Shown: positions 34,985-48,022 of the stretch, in pieces
Position numbering within the stretch: the first letter of the stretch is position 1
How the letters are laid out: every line of letters starts with the position of its first letter
Source of the DNA: Latrodectus hesperus
Taxonomy: Eukaryota > Arthropoda > Arachnida > Araneae > Theridiidae
DNA: 64,000 nucleotides
Direction: 5' to 3'
NCBI GenBank assembly: GCA_037975125.1
Contig: CM075857.1
Span: 20,286,997 to 20,350,996, forward strand
The notes under the pieces: model-generated
Told to the model about the DNA's origin: nothing
Database searches by the model: none
Seen by the model: only the letters and a program-made list of their open reading frames with translations
Program-made: the position numbers and the translations under genes

Positions 34985-35345
34985 CTTTTAAAGCTGTCGT
35001 CTTTGCGCAACCACAAGGAGTACAGAAAAATATTTAGCATCGAATACCCATCTTTCTACATTCTCAAAAAGAATTTTTTAAATAGTATTTTTCCATTTTT
35101 GAAAAATACTGCTTTTACCAACTGCAGTGAATGTGCTTTCGGTTTTCCCAATATGCCGCCGATCGAAAAGGGATCGGAATGAGAATGAAGGGAGTCCCGA
35201 TTCGCGAATATTCAATAGCTTCTTAATTAAAGGAAATATTTCTGTGTCTTTCGATATCTCATTCAATTTATTTTTTAGCTGCTATATACCTGAGAGACCA
35301 TTTCGTAGCGCATAAAAGCATTTCCTAACATTTTGGACAAAATTT
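34985..35345 (+). repeat. Dispersed repeat family F, single copy
   Basis: It shares with the array at 45120-46400 the order CATCGAATAC, a T-rich stretch with TTTTTGAAAAATA, then GTTTTCCCAATATGCCGCCGA (CCAATATG(C/T)C(A/G)C(C/T)GATCG in the array), then AATATTCAATAGCTTC. Copies differ by many substitutions. Confidence 0.6.
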
Positions 35346-35467
35346 AGGAAATGGTAAGTATGGTTGAAAAGTAGTGAATATCCGTGCTTTTTTAAATTGC
35401 AATATTTTCCGAAAGTTGGTACACGAAAGTTGGAAGACATGATCCGATGTGTATAGATAAAACTTTT

Positions 35468-35930
35468 ATTATGTTGTTATTGTTATTCTTGTTGCTAACC
35501 TCCAACCCGATTTGACCAGGTCCATAGATCTACTGACCTTTAAAAACTCGATCACAAGAAAAGAGAAAGTAAATTTCTTCTCAAAGGGGAATAAAGCATT
35601 CCATGATATATTTAGCAGAAGCCTGGTGTCGGTAGCACTTTGGACAAAGAAGGTTGGATTACTTACCATCTGAAAATGTAAGACATTTCAAGTTTCTGGT
35701 AGTAAGGCGCGAGAAGCGGGTACAAGTTTTTCTGTCACATGAGAGTTTAAAGATAGGCCTGGTTTACTACCCTTGTATCATGAGTGAGTAGTGGGTATCA
35801 GCTTATCCTTCTTTATTAGGAAATTTTCTGGGGAAACAAGGTACAAGGCTCTGAAAAAGGACGATTAGCCTACTTAGCAAGATTATCTACCATTTCGTTA
35901 TCGAATTGTTAAACACGGGAAGGAATGCAC
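35468..35930 (-). mobile_element. Possible SINE or other retroelement, minus strand
   Basis: On the minus strand it ends in (AAC/AAT)n (GCAACAAGAATAACAATAAC), is GC-richer than its flanks and contains GGACCTGGTCAAATCGGGTT. No box A/B pair or second copy was found, so the class is uncertain. Confidence 0.35.
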
Positions 35931-35934
35931 TGAA

Positions 35935-38205
35935 AATAAATGCATATTGAAGAGAAATGAGCTTTAACTGAATAAAAACTTTTATTATTTTACTCCATGA
36001 AAAAAAACGTTCAACTAAATTTTTTTATACAGATCACTAAAAAAATAGATAAGTTGGAGGTAAACTATTGTGTAAGAAAAGCTTGATGTTTTTCGATAAC
36101 GACCTCTATGCTTTTATAAAGAGGAGATTCTTCTTTATAATCAATTTTATAAGCTCATTATGAATTTTTTTTCTGCCTCATACCATAAATATCATTTTAA
36201 AAACTGTCATGAATTTGGAATACATAATATGAGAAATGCTAATAAAATTAATAAATTTCTGAATTCTAAATCGTTAAATTAATGGTTATGAAGGATATTA
36301 TTATAAAACATTTTTATATCAGTCACATATAAATTTATTTTTTAAAAATGTAAGAGAGAGAGAGAGAGAGAGTTATCTTGCAAAAAAAAAAATGCATCTC
36401 TTTTTCGTTTTTTATTTTGCTCCCTCAACTAATATCTTTGGTATGAAACTTTTACACATGTTCTAAGCAACTGATAATATAAATGTACTTAGAACTATAT
36501 TAAGTATTTTTTGCAGTGAAATTTGATGAAATCATATTTTAAAATTAAATAATCCTGTTTTTTTTTCAAAACAAATTGAAAGTTATTTTAAAGACTGGAA
36601 ATATATATAATAAAAGATTTATTAAATAAATTTATTGACCTGAGATTTCCATTTATTACTTGATCGAAATCTCTATTAATATAAACTGCACATTGGCGTT
36701 ATTGTTAAATCCCTGAGTAAGAGATGCTTTCATCGGATTATCAAGCAACATTTCTTTAGCACGTGTCTTACTTAAATGCAGTGGGAAAAGAAAAAACTAT
36801 ATATTGAGAAATTGTAAACTAAACACCCCCACTTGAGCAGTTTCTTTAAATAAATATTATTCTAAAAATACACGGCATATATTCTATTTTTTCCCTGTCT
36901 TCTTAATTTGGATCATCGCCATGCTTCAAAGCACGGTTTTGAAAAATTTAGCTAAAAAAATAAAAAAACATTGTTTCCAGATCATCAAATTTCAGCAGAA
37001 CAGTTAATGAAACACATAACGGTTATATATATAGATAGATATAGGTAGGTTTAGCAATCCCCACAGCACAAAAAAGCAGTTAAAGTAGAATTACCAAATA
37101 TATATATTTACTCGAAATGTTTTTACACTTAAAGTAAACGTTATAAAAACAAACATTAAAGAGAATATCAAAAATGCTAACGAAATTGATTCAACTTAAT
37201 AAACAGATGAAAGATGATATAATGTACCAATTTAACCATCGAGAGATACTGATTAGCATGGAATAAAGTATTTGTGGTCTTGTATATATTTTGCTGTCTT
37301 ATTTATAGACTGGTGTGGTTTTGGGGTTTATTGGTTTAGTTTTAACTGTTGTCTTTGGTCTTTGCAAAATATACATACTTTGTGACAATTTAATCAACAG
37401 CCCTTGATGAAGATGGCTATGTTGGTAAATTGTTCCCTCTTTTACTTTATTCTGTTTATTATTCTGTAGAATCCCAATACCAGCTCTTAAGGCAATACGT
37501 GATTCAACACAATTTTTCAATCTATAACATTCTGTTAGTAAGATTTTAAGGAAAATCATTCAGCTTTGGGTTAAAATCAATTGCAAAAGAAAAATTAATG
37601 CTCAGAATAGTTAAAAAAATAACGTAAAACTTAAAAATATATACACTTTCAAGATTAATATGATTTACACATATAACTAGTATATATTTAATTAATATTT
37701 ATATAGATATATACGTGAAAAATATTTTATATATAACACTAAGGTGTAGAATAAATATACACTATATAAGCACAAAATAATCTTAAAACAACTATCTTTT
37801 CAACATAATGAAGAACTATTGTCAACACAGAAATCTATGCCTGCAATACTGACTAGAGCGTTTTGGGTGTGTTCCAATTTGGAAAGTAATATTACTGAAA
37901 GCACTTAAATGAATTTTGGCTAATATTTTAACACTAAAGTTTAGAAACTTATTTAATAACATTAAGTAACTAATTTCATGAAAAGATAGGACAACATAGA
38001 AAAAGTTTTATCAGAACTTGAAAAATTGTAATTTTGTGATACCACTTATCACATATAATATGTTACGGAATAGGGAATTATCATGAAATCGCAGAATGTT
38101 TGTAATAAAAGCGATTAAAATATTATTTTTTCTGAGATTTTTTGAATAATTGTATAGAAACTCAATTTTTTTTAAAAAAGTCCTGAATGAAACGTTCGTT
38201 AAAAC
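35935..38205. other. No gene recognised; (AG)10 microsatellite
   Basis: AT-rich sequence. (AG)10 lies at 36353-36372. Short open frames (37299-37559, 38011-38235) show no domains. Confidence 0.5.
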
Positions 38206-38213
38206 TTTAAGTG

Positions 38214-38294
38214 TGTAACAGTTATTAATCACCATGACTTAATGGTAGATATTAATGATCTATCATTAAATCACGGTGATTAATAACTGTTATA
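38214..38294. repeat. Long hairpin, 37-bp arms
   Basis: The arms 38214-38250 and 38258-38294 are reverse complements with four mismatches, around a 7-base loop ATTAATG. Each arm contains ACAGTTATTAATCACC. No transposase-like or tRNA-like sequence adjoins it. Confidence 0.9.
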
Positions 38295-38299
38295 TTTTA

Positions 38300-39740
38300 A
38301 CAAATAGCTTATGTTAACAGATAAAGACACCGTTTAAAATGTCAGCTTCATTAAATAAGAAATACATAAGTAGTATGACACAAAGAAATGAATAAACTCA
38401 CTATATAGCCATTCTATGAAAGATTAATATTCTATTACGAAATTAATTTCTCACATTTAAAGAAACATTCTAATTTTCAGATTAATTGCATATTAGAGTT
38501 TTACAGTCCTATATCTACCGATGTTCAGTAGTGAAATATCAATAAAATACCAGATAACGTCGTCGTAACTGATTAAAATAACTCTCCATTAATGGTTAAT
38601 TAATCTTGTCTTATACATTCAAATGTTATGTCTTTGAACATTACATTGATTTATTAAATAAATTACCTAACATATGGACATTATACGCTGTTGGTAGTTT
38701 TCGTTAATTTAAGCAAAGATTATCCAAATAACAAGTTTTACCCCAGGATACGATTCTGGAATATAATTGGATTGCTGAGAAAAACTGGAACTTATTCAAT
38801 GCTGTTCTTAGTGATTATTCCTTTAGTGATTCAAGAATTGTTTTTTTAGTTTATATTTTCTTCAGAGTATTTTCATTTTAATGCCTATTCTTTTGTTTGT
38901 TTTTTCAGTTTTATTCTAGTGCTTCTTTTCTTTAGTCTTTCCTTATTGTTTTAATGTCTTTCTTTAGAGTATTTCTTTCATACATCTAAATTTTTAACGT
39001 CTTTTATTACTATCTGTTTCCTTTAGTGCCTTCCTTCAGTGGTATCTCTTTTTCTGTGGAGTATTCTTAAGGACTTAAAATCAGAATGTTGTGAGTTGTT
39101 TTTCAATGCAGCCAAATATTACTCGTTTTATGGGAGCCTTACAAATAAATGTTGTTAGTTACATATTCTCTGTTTATATTAGTTGCTTGTGTAGAGAATT
39201 GTTTATGAAGTATTAAAAAATTGTTTAAAACTTGGTTGTTTTGATATTGGTTAAGAACAAATTTAAAATTGCTTTTAGTTACTTGTTAGGATAGCAATTC
39301 TAATAATGTTGGCAAAGGGCCATTGAGAGAGAGGCTTTATTTTGAGGTTATACCACACGAAAACAAATGCACTTCAATAAGGGCATTGCAGGTTAACTGA
39401 AATTTAATACATTTTAATAATTTTTCCATACATTGTGCACGTCAAGTAATCGGAATCAACCAAATGTGACTACTTATACAATAAAGGACTTACATAATCA
39501 CAGAATATATAACTTCGTAACTACACATTTAATTGCAGAGGTCCATACACTACCTCGACAGATTACATACAAGTATTACAATAATCTCACTTACAGGTAT
39601 TATTTCTTATGTTCAACATGGATATGTTAACAGATTTATAATATTCCCAGATATCAAACACACCAAAAAACCATTTTCCAATGGAATGGGTTACACTTTA
39701 TAGAGAAGAGAAATAATACTTTCTACGCTACAAAAAGCTT
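38300..39740. other. No recognised feature
   Basis: T-rich stretch (38860-39060) and AT-rich sequence without a gene. Confidence 0.5.
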
Positions 39741-39743
39741 CAG

Positions 39744-39966
39744 TTGGAGCCGCGGTGGTCTCATTATCGGAAGGTAATGGGTTTGAATCCAGGCTTAACC
39801 AAAGTTCCGGGGTATTCGCTAATGACGGTTGGGGCACGTTAAAATTGGGAGTGGTCGCAATGTCGTCCAAGTAAAATGATACCTTTGAGGTGGTAGGCCA
39901 AGTGTTGGAAGTGTCCTGCTTGGTTCCTGCTTCAAAATCACGAAGACTTCAATCTAACTGGTAGAG
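39744..39966 (+). mobile_element. SINE family A copy
   Basis: The head GCCGCGGTGGTCTCATTATCG is followed by box-B-like GGGTTTGAATCCAGG, then GGCACGTTAAAA, GTGGTCGCAATGTCGTCCAA, ATGATACCT and AGGCCAAGTGTTGG. It supports a tRNA-derived origin for family A. Confidence 0.7.
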
Positions 39967-40039
39967 CTTCAGTCAAGGTCAGGTGCAAAATCCAACATCG
40001 ATTTCCTTCTCCAAGGCTGAGCATGAACTAAGGATAAGA

Positions 40040-40200
40040 CAGACCTTTGAAGTCCCGCTTCAATTCTAATCATCAACAACGGAAGATGGACATTATCGTT
40101 TCTGTTTGCATGTCTATCGAGGTGTGGAAGTTTTCCGAGTTTTCTCCCTTGCGATGTCAATGAATACTTTTCATCAACTATCAAACAGAATCAAGATGTT
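40040..40200 (+). mobile_element. SINE family D fragment
   Basis: It contains GAAGTCCCGCTTCAATTC (box-B-like), then CATCAACAACGGAAGATGGA and GTGGAAGTTTTCCGAGTTTTC, matching family D. It lies close behind a family A copy. Confidence 0.5.
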
Positions 40201-40393
40201 GAAGTACTTTACGATCGCTTTCAAGACTTATTCTGTCTGTTACACTATATCAAATAACTATTTCACATTATTTAACAATGACAATATCGAAATTGAAATA
40301 TTTGGCCTTAAATATCATGATACGATCATGGTGAATACTTTTTTTTTAATTAAATAAATGAGAGGGGTTCTCCTCATTCTTTTCCTTATTATA

Positions 40394-40562
40394 TAGCCGA
40401 GTTGACAGCCGAATGATAATTGTTTGGCTACCGGTTTAATATTATAGTTTGTGGGTTCGATTCTGTTCTGACCTTGGGTTTGAATTTTTGTAGTGGTGCG
40501 GAATCAACATTAATCAGTAAGTTCGTGCGTCAAAAAAATAAAGATTGAATGACAAACAAATT
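40394..40562 (+). mobile_element. SINE family B copy, diverged
   Basis: The head ATAGCCGAGTTGACAGCCGA and box B GTGGGTTCGATTCTG are recognisable. The body GTGGTGCGGAATCAAC and end GAATGACAAACAAA match family B with many substitutions. Confidence 0.65.
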
Positions 40563-40564
40563 AA

Positions 40565-41810
40565 ATTTTATTTTGTAAATGGTTATTGGTGAAACGAAAA
40601 AGCAACAAATTGTTTTCATAATAGCAGGGTAAATAAATCTTATCTTTTATGTTAATATTTTTGAGGAAAAAAAAAGTCTTATTTGAGAATGATAAAATTT
40701 TATTAAGAAAAGTTTTCCTTCAATGCAAATTAATTACCCTTATCAGAACGTAATTGGAAAGGTAAAATATCGCACTAATACAGAAAGGATTTCTTAGAAT
40801 ATAATCCCTTTGATGGATTGCATGAAAAAAATATCAAAATCGGATGCTTTTTATCGTCAATTACTAAAGTCGGCTCAAATTGAGATCACGTGACAAATTG
40901 AAGTAAAGAGGTAACGCCTACTTAATGGGACCCCACCCTACGGGAGAATACTTTTAAAATCTATCTACAGTTTTGTTAAATATAATTTTTTTGCATTATT
41001 ATCCCATATATTTAAACTATTTTTCTAAAACCTAATACTATTTTTAAAAAATATATTTCATTGCATTTATTTATTAAAATTATACTAATATATAATAATT
41101 AAATTTTATAAATTAAATAATTACATTAAATTTAAGGAAATCAAAAAACTTCATTTTGTTTTCTACTAACAATTAAAAGAACTGTTTTTAAACAAACGAT
41201 AGAAATGTTTTTATTGCAAGTTTTTCATGCTATGGAAACTATAATGCTAGGAAAATTACATGCATATATTAATTGAATCCATTAAAAGTTTTTTATGAAT
41301 TAAAAAAAAGTTGTTTTCTCTTTTAATAATGGTAAATAATTGTAGAAAAAATTGTATTCAAAATCTGAATTTTCTTAAGAACTACTTTAAGAAATATTGA
41401 CATGAATGCAGCAATTTATTTATATATCTAACTTTTTTATAATTATTTTCTAATTATGATTACAATATTTAAGAAATGGCAACACAAACTAATAAAACAT
41501 TAAATATAAAATTAGAAATTTCCTAATGATATGTTTTTGAAGAAAGGACTTATAAATGTATTTCGCACACTTTTAATAAAATTATTTTTTATTTTAAAAT
41601 TCACAATAATTATTGCTTAAATAAACGAGCAAATTATGATGTGTTCGGTGTCAAGGTATTTCTACGAAATACTTCACTCATTTTTATTTTATTTTTATGG
41701 ATGAAGCAAATTTTTGACCAAGTTTGGAGATTTTATTCTATTTGTTTGCGTTAGTAAATATCTATTATATTGATAATGCAAAATGTGTGCCATTTTTCAC
41801 AAATTCTTTT
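40565..41810. other. No recognised feature
   Basis: AT-rich sequence. I see no gene or repeat apart from a GC-richer patch at 40860-40950. Confidence 0.5.
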
Positions 41811-41811
41811 T

Positions 41812-41994
41812 GCTAAGTACCGAATGGTAAGCGCTCTTGCCTTCGGTTCAACAGTTCGTGGGTTTGAATCACACCTTGGGCATGGATGTTTGTGCATGGT
41901 TCGGAATCCATTTTAAGCCGTAAGTCCCGGTCTAATTAGCCCTCGTGTGCAAAAAATGACCGTTGAGCGACAAACAAACAATTAAAAGCTAAGT
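41812..41994 (+). mobile_element. SINE family B copy with short target duplication
   Basis: The SINE spans 41819-41987 and begins within the head (CCGAATGGTAAGCGCTCTTG). Box B is GTGGGTTTGAATC. The 3' part TGACCGTTGAGCGACAAACA is identical to the copy at 14706. The flanking 7-bp repeat GCTAAGT occurs at 41812-41818 and 41988-41994. It is 5'-truncated by about 15 bp. Its similarity to the 14706 copy indicates relatively recent activity. Confidence 0.82.
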
Positions 41995-43825
41995 CATTCC
42001 ATAAGTTCGTAATTCAGTTTGAGATCCGCGGGCAATGTTGGTCATTTCAAAACTCAGAAAACTGTAGAATAATCAATCTTTTGTACTGTTATTCAATTGC
42101 GCACAGATAGGAGAATTTTCTTGTTCATACCTTCAAAGTGCTCCAGCAAAAAATTCAGTAACGGGTAAAAAATGACTTTTTAAGATATTTTAGTACGTTT
42201 GTGAATAATTTTAATTACCATGAAAGCAATCGAACCCAAGCCACTGTAAACACAGTATCCCTAGATCAGCATAAATCGTTCATTTAACTGATGCGCATTT
42301 GGAGAATATTTTTTCTATTCTGACAACAGTTCACATAAACCTATCCGATACAACCTATTTCTATTTTTCGTCAGAAAAAATTATTTCTCTTTAGTTTTCT
42401 GTCGACTAGCTGGATGAAGCTCAAATGCTCCATTTTTTACCTTATCAACAACTCAAAAGTTTTGTTGTACTCTAGCAATTTGAATAAATTTCTTACTCGA
42501 ATTCTTTCTATTAAACATAAGTTTGTAATTGCTTCATTCACAATTCTTTTATGACATAAATTTCCCTGTTGAAAATCGTTGGCTAGTCTTGAATCTATTG
42601 CAAAGTACAGCTCATTCTTTTTTGACACAAAGCTTTCATTCGCTTTCTTTTTTAAAGACCTTTTTATAACTAGCAATCTTTACAAAAATCACCTAAATTC
42701 TTACGAAAAACGACCAAATTTTGCCAATTAAAGAGTTGTCTATATTGGACATTCAAGAATATCATGTATATATGTATGCCTTAAAATATTTTACTCGCAT
42801 GGTAACAGTCTCAGCAGCATAATATAATTTTTAATTGAGATACTATTGTATATCTTACCTGATCTTACTCATATCTAATGTTGTCGGATAGAAGGTCATA
42901 TTTCGTGATGCTTACTGAATGTATTTTATACACAGTGTGCAATAAATTAAAAAATAATCAAATATGGAGCCGTAACTATAAAGATATATATTATTATTAA
43001 AAACGTTAAAAGAAATACTAGATTACCAATAATAAAACAAAGCAGGTGTACCAATGATGAGCTTAAAAAAGTTTTGCATATTTCTCCTTATTTACATTGC
43101 TTTATGTATAACCTCTTCTTACCTTCATTTGATATATGGTTAGCCATATCCAGGAATCGCAAAGGAGAAAACTAAGAAATCTCCGAAACAGCTGCCCGGA
43201 CAGACTTGAAAACAGAAAGCAGTAGCACTTACTCAATTCAATAGTTCAAGAATCAAAACCCAAAGCTTCCATTCCCCGAAGAGTGTAATTCTTTCATTAG
43301 TCTATTCTGACTCCATTTTTATATTTTAGTTATCAACTATGTTGTGTAAGTTTACGTGGAAAATGTAGTAGAACATTAGGAATAATCCGTAAAATGTTGA
43401 TAACATCATTAATCACATTTCTGTTATTTTCTGGTGGTATTTTGGAAAAAGAGATTCCTCTCACAAATTGCATTCCTCAAATTATAGAATAAATAATTAA
43501 TCAGTGTTATGTTTTCCTATAGTAAAAAATAACTTCAAAATTATTCTAAAAAAGAGATTTGAATGAGAAATATTTAGGTCCCATTCACTATAAAAATTTA
43601 AAATAGGACGCTTGGTTATGCATACATATATTTCATGCAAATTAAATTACAAATCTGTGAATATTAGCCTAAAACTATTCCACATCCAAGTGTAAATTCA
43701 TTTATATATTTAATTAGTTAAGAATAAAATAAATACATAGTTAAAAGTAATATAGTTTTTTAGCTATATGAAGGAATCATAGTCACATTTGAACAATTTT
43801 AAATGAAATGTATTTTCTTATTTAT
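41995..43825. other. No gene confirmed
   Basis: The minus-strand frame 42437-42676 (79 codons, K/R/E/N-rich, followed by GTAAAA) could be an exon, but I see no domain and no convincing acceptor. The rest is AT-rich. Confidence 0.4.
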
Positions 43826-44222
43826 GAAAAGTCGAAGGGCAGTAGCCTAGTGGTTAGGGCATTGGCCTTCCATCCAGAAGGGCTGGGTTCGATTCCCAAC
43901 GCCGCCAAAGAGCCACCGAGTATATGCGTGCTCGTTATATCTGTGGAATTGAAAGTCCTGTGGTTAGTCGTTGAGCCGTTACCATGGGTGTAATGATCTA
44001 GAAAAAATTTCCTTCCCCTCCTGATCAAAGTTAAAAATGATGAAATTGTTCATCTAGTGGTGCCATCTATCGGATGAATCTTAGAGCAATGACGCACTTT
44101 CACTTTCATGGTACTCTAGTTAAGCGTAAGACGTATATTTCTGACTTAAATTCGCACAAATATCGGCTCAAGAGTTTGTCTTGTTCAAGTGTCTTAAATG
44201 ACAACAACAACCGGAAAAGTCG
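43826..44222 (+). mobile_element. SINE family C copy with 9-bp target duplication
   Basis: GAAAAGTCG flanks the copy at 43826-43834 and 44214-44222. The head carries GCAGTAGCCTAGTGGTTAGG (box A) and GGGTTCGATTCCC (box B), so the internal promoter looks intact. The 3' end reads TCTTAAATGACAACAACAAC. Confidence 0.9.
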
Positions 44223-44224
44223 TA

Positions 44225-45115
44225 CTGCAAATACTCGAAAGTTGGTATTAATACGCATTAGATTAAAAAAAAACACTTATAACGTATCTTTGACTGTTAA
44301 GATATACACTATTCCGAGACAAAATTCAGCAAAGAAACATTCACCATAGTTTATATATATAGCGGTAAGTCCATGGTCTTCGGAATAGATGATCTCCAAT
44401 TCAATACCAGTCATTATAAAACAATATGGGTTGATTGTTAAGTTTCTACTTTAACTATATACGCATATCAAAATATATTATTGGACATTTTCCCTGTTGT
44501 GTCTTTTGCATTATATTTAATCTAACCACAATCTACGGAAAATACCCCAGGAAACTACGCCTCAGAAATAGTTTAAAAAATTACGAAAATCTTTTGTGAT
44601 TAAGCTATCTCTATACCGATTGCTGCTTAATACAGGAAAATTAATCTTTTTAAAAAGATATAACACCAAACACATGGATTTGTAAATGAATTAAGTATAC
44701 AGATATATTGGCCTGTTTTCATGTAGCCAATTTAAATGTGTTTAATACCAAAATAACGAATTCATTGAAACACACTTGACCACAATTTATACTAAAAACA
44801 AACATATTTTATGAGCTACTACTTTTACCAAAATGTTACTTGTCCGATAAAATACGGGAAGATTTTTTTTCAATCGAAGATCGTGTTCGAGTATATCTTT
44901 AACATCTTTATACTTAATCTCTGTCATTTTCTCTTATGCCTGTCTTTACAACAGAAAAAAAATTGCTAAAACAAAATCCAAGTTTGTTTTCTTAACATAG
45001 GTCTATAATGAATATTCATCGCTGTTTGTAGGGAATTCCTTATCATCCAGTTACTTTCAGTTTCCGGAGAGTTACTGAGCTGATAAATCTAAATAAAATC
45101 TTTATTCTGTCCATC
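44225..45115. other. No recognised feature
   Basis: AT-rich sequence upstream of the tandem array. No gene was found. Confidence 0.5.
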
Positions 45116-45119
45116 ACCC

Positions 45120-46400
45120 GAGTTTTCTTCCGGAAAGAAATGAAACTTGTAGTATCATATTTATTTATGGGTAATGAAACACAGTCAATGTTTCATTAGT
45201 TTGAACTCGCTGTAAAGCTGCCATATTCATTTGTTTCGCCTCGAAACTCATTCAAGAACGGAACACTTAAAAATAATTTAAAATACATTCTGAATAAAGC
45301 TCTGGGTCGTGAAAAATTGTGTAAAGCATTGGATACTAACTTTTTTCTATATCACGACGGGATAATGTTTTTAAAAAAAATTAAAATTACTATATTTTTC
45401 TATTTTTGAAAATCATTGTTTTTCTCATTGCAAAGAACGCGCTTTTAGTTTTTCCAATATGTCACTGATCGGAAATGTATTATAAAGCAAATGAATCTAC
45501 TTCAATATTTCATAATTTAGTAAGTCAAAATTACTTAAAGAGAGCTGAGAATGGCTGCACATAAAAAAACGAAACTTATTTTCATTTCCAAATGCACATT
45601 TTAGTAGAACTCTTCGTTTTTTTTCGTTCCAAAACTCGTTCAAGAATGGAAGTATATAGTTTTCCTCTTTTTTTAAAAAATCGTCATTGATGTATAACCG
45701 ATGTGTGATAATTCATGTAAAACATCGGATGTTAAACACTTTCCATATTTCGTCGGTATGATGCTTTTAAGAATACAACATTTATTATATTTTTCGAGTT
45801 TTGAAAAATATTATTTTTCTTATTGCAAGCAGCGTGTTTTTGGTTTTTCCAATATGCCACCGATCGGAAATATCGTAATAAATGTAAATAAATGGAGTCA
45901 AAAATTCGATATTTCACGATTTAGTAACTAAAAAGAATTTTAAAGGGAATTGAGAACGGCTGCACATAACAGAACGAAACGTATAATAGGAAATTCGTCA
46001 ATGGTAATGAATCACAGGCAATGTTCCATTTCGAAATGCATATTTTCTTAGGAGATTTCATTAGCTTCTTTCCAAACATTCAAGAATGGAAGTTTCCTTT
46101 TTTTATAATTGCTTCTCTTCTAAGCGTTATCTCTGAGTGGGCAGTTAAAAATTTTGTAAAACATCGAATACTATCTTCTTTTTATATTCCAATGATAGGA
46201 TGCTTTATAAAAATACAACATTTACAATATTTTTCGATTTTTAAAAATATTGTTTTTCTTATTGCAAAGGACATGTTTTTGGTTTTTCCAAAATGCCACC
46301 GATCGTAAAATGTATTTTAACGTAAATAAAGGAAGTCCTGAGTTCAATATTTCATCCTCAGTTACTAAAAAGAATTTCCAAGCGTCCCACGTCATATTCA
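45120..46400 (+). repeat. Tandem array of ~400-bp family F units, three copies
   Basis: The landmark TTTTTCCAATATG(T/C)CAC(C/T) followed by GATCGGAAA recurs at about 45448, 45849 and 46286 (one copy with AAAATG), giving spacings of 401 and 437 bp. Each unit contains, in order, ATTCAAGAA(C/T)GGAA, a CATYG(G/A)ATACT-like block, GTTTTTCTTATTGCAA, the landmark, and AGTTACTAAAAAGAATT. Single diverged relatives lie at 34985-35345 and 50790-51145. Open frames inside the units are not conserved between them. Confidence 0.75.
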
Positions 46401-47970
46401 CTTTGTTCTTAAGCCAATCACTATGTGAGACTTTATTTTGTTTTGCAAAACAACTTTTTGACTTAAACCTATAAACAATTAAAATAATTTTTTCCCGAAA
46501 TCATAGTTTCTTTCTTTTTTCTTTCTTTTTCTTCTTTTTTTGTAATTTTACGTATTTAACTGTAATCTACCGGCTATGAAAACTGAAAAATATTTTTCAG
46601 CTTTTATAAATAACAAAATTATCGTACTGAAATTTTAAAATATTCGAATGACTTTATTTTTTACATAAATTACCCTAAACAGTGATACTAAATTATAAAA
46701 CAAAAATATTTCATTATTCACTTTTGTGTGTAACAAATTACTTTGTACAAAACTTGTATTCCACCGAATTTTAAATAATTTGTTTTCTCTATGCGATTAA
46801 TTAATCTCAATATTTTTTACTATAAAGAAGCTGTAAAATTTTAACTTAAAAAACGCCATTTTTTTAGTTATAGTTACATTAAAAAAATAGGATTTTAGTT
46901 AAAAACATGTTTGAATATTCGTCAATACCAAACTTATTTAATTTATTTTAATTAAAAATATTATGATTCATAAAAAAGCAGCGATCTGAATAATTGATCG
47001 AAAATAATCCATTTTCAGTCTACAAAAGTAGCAAAAACTTTTTTATCGCTCATTATTCACGCTTTTAGGAACGAGAACACATTCGAGCGTGAAATATTTC
47101 ATTCTTCAGAAGTCTGCGCCAGGCACACATGTTCCAGTATTATGAATGAGGTCACAACAGGTGGTTTTCGACGTCTGAGTGAATGATACATTTATTATGA
47201 CATTATTAGCCGCTTTTATAGAAATGTTACAGCTGGAAATTTTGAAATTACACAAATTGTAGTAATAGAAGCTCGAAGAAAACGTAACACTTTTGTAATT
47301 TAACAAAATAAGGTTAATAGCAAGTTTAAAATGTAAGTAGAATTTTTTTATTGAAATACGAAATTATAACACAAAGATTTAAGAGTTTGTAAAATATATT
47401 CTACAAAATATTTCCTACAAATGATTATGAGTGTGAATAAATGATTTGAAATAAAATTATTTTTATTTGAAATGAAATATAAATTATATTTCTTTCAAAT
47501 AAAAATTGATCTTATTATTTATATTAAGTGCTAAATATCTTTTTGATAAATGTTTTATAATAATTATAATACCCTAAAACCTAAACAGTAGTGCTATTAA
47601 TATTTTAACGAAGAGAAATATCCCTTTATAACTGCACAAATATCAACAAAATATGCATTTTTTTCAAAATAAAAATTCATTCATTAAACATCAAGGAAAA
47701 TATATTATTTTGTGTATTTCATTCCATTATATGTTTGAAGGCTTTAAGAAAAATTAATTTAAGAAAATTTTATTGCAAAAAAAATTACTTTCATGTGATC
47801 TACTAATGCTTAAATAGCTATTTACATTTGTTTTATTGCTTAACAAACTTCGGATGCCTATTTTAGATTTATTTAACATTATACATACAATCACACTTCG
47901 TAATTTCGAACCAATTTGAATTGACGAGGTCGACACCTGAGCTTGCACCTTCTACTCAAAAAGTCTTATT
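46401..47970. other. No gene; polypyrimidine tract
   Basis: A T/C-only tract runs at about 46507-46541. The rest is AT-rich without recognised features. Confidence 0.5.
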
Positions 47971-47974
47971 TACG

Positions 47975-48022
47975 TCAATGAACATCGATAAAGCTTTATG
48001 TAGCTTTATCGATGTTCATTGA
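47975..48022. repeat. Perfect hairpin, 21-bp arms
   Basis: The left arm 47975-47995 begins TCAATGAACATCG and the right arm 48002-48022 is its exact reverse complement, with loop TTATGT. It contains ClaI-like ATCGAT twice. Perfect identity implies recent origin or maintained structure. Confidence 0.95.

Noticed and set aside
42437..42676. 79-codon minus-strand frame ending at a GTAAAA donor-like site
   Set aside because: The acceptor side is unconvincing and the peptide is unknown; kept only as a note.
43808..44028. Open frames on both strands near 43.9 kb
   Set aside because: They fall in the head and body of a SINE family C copy.
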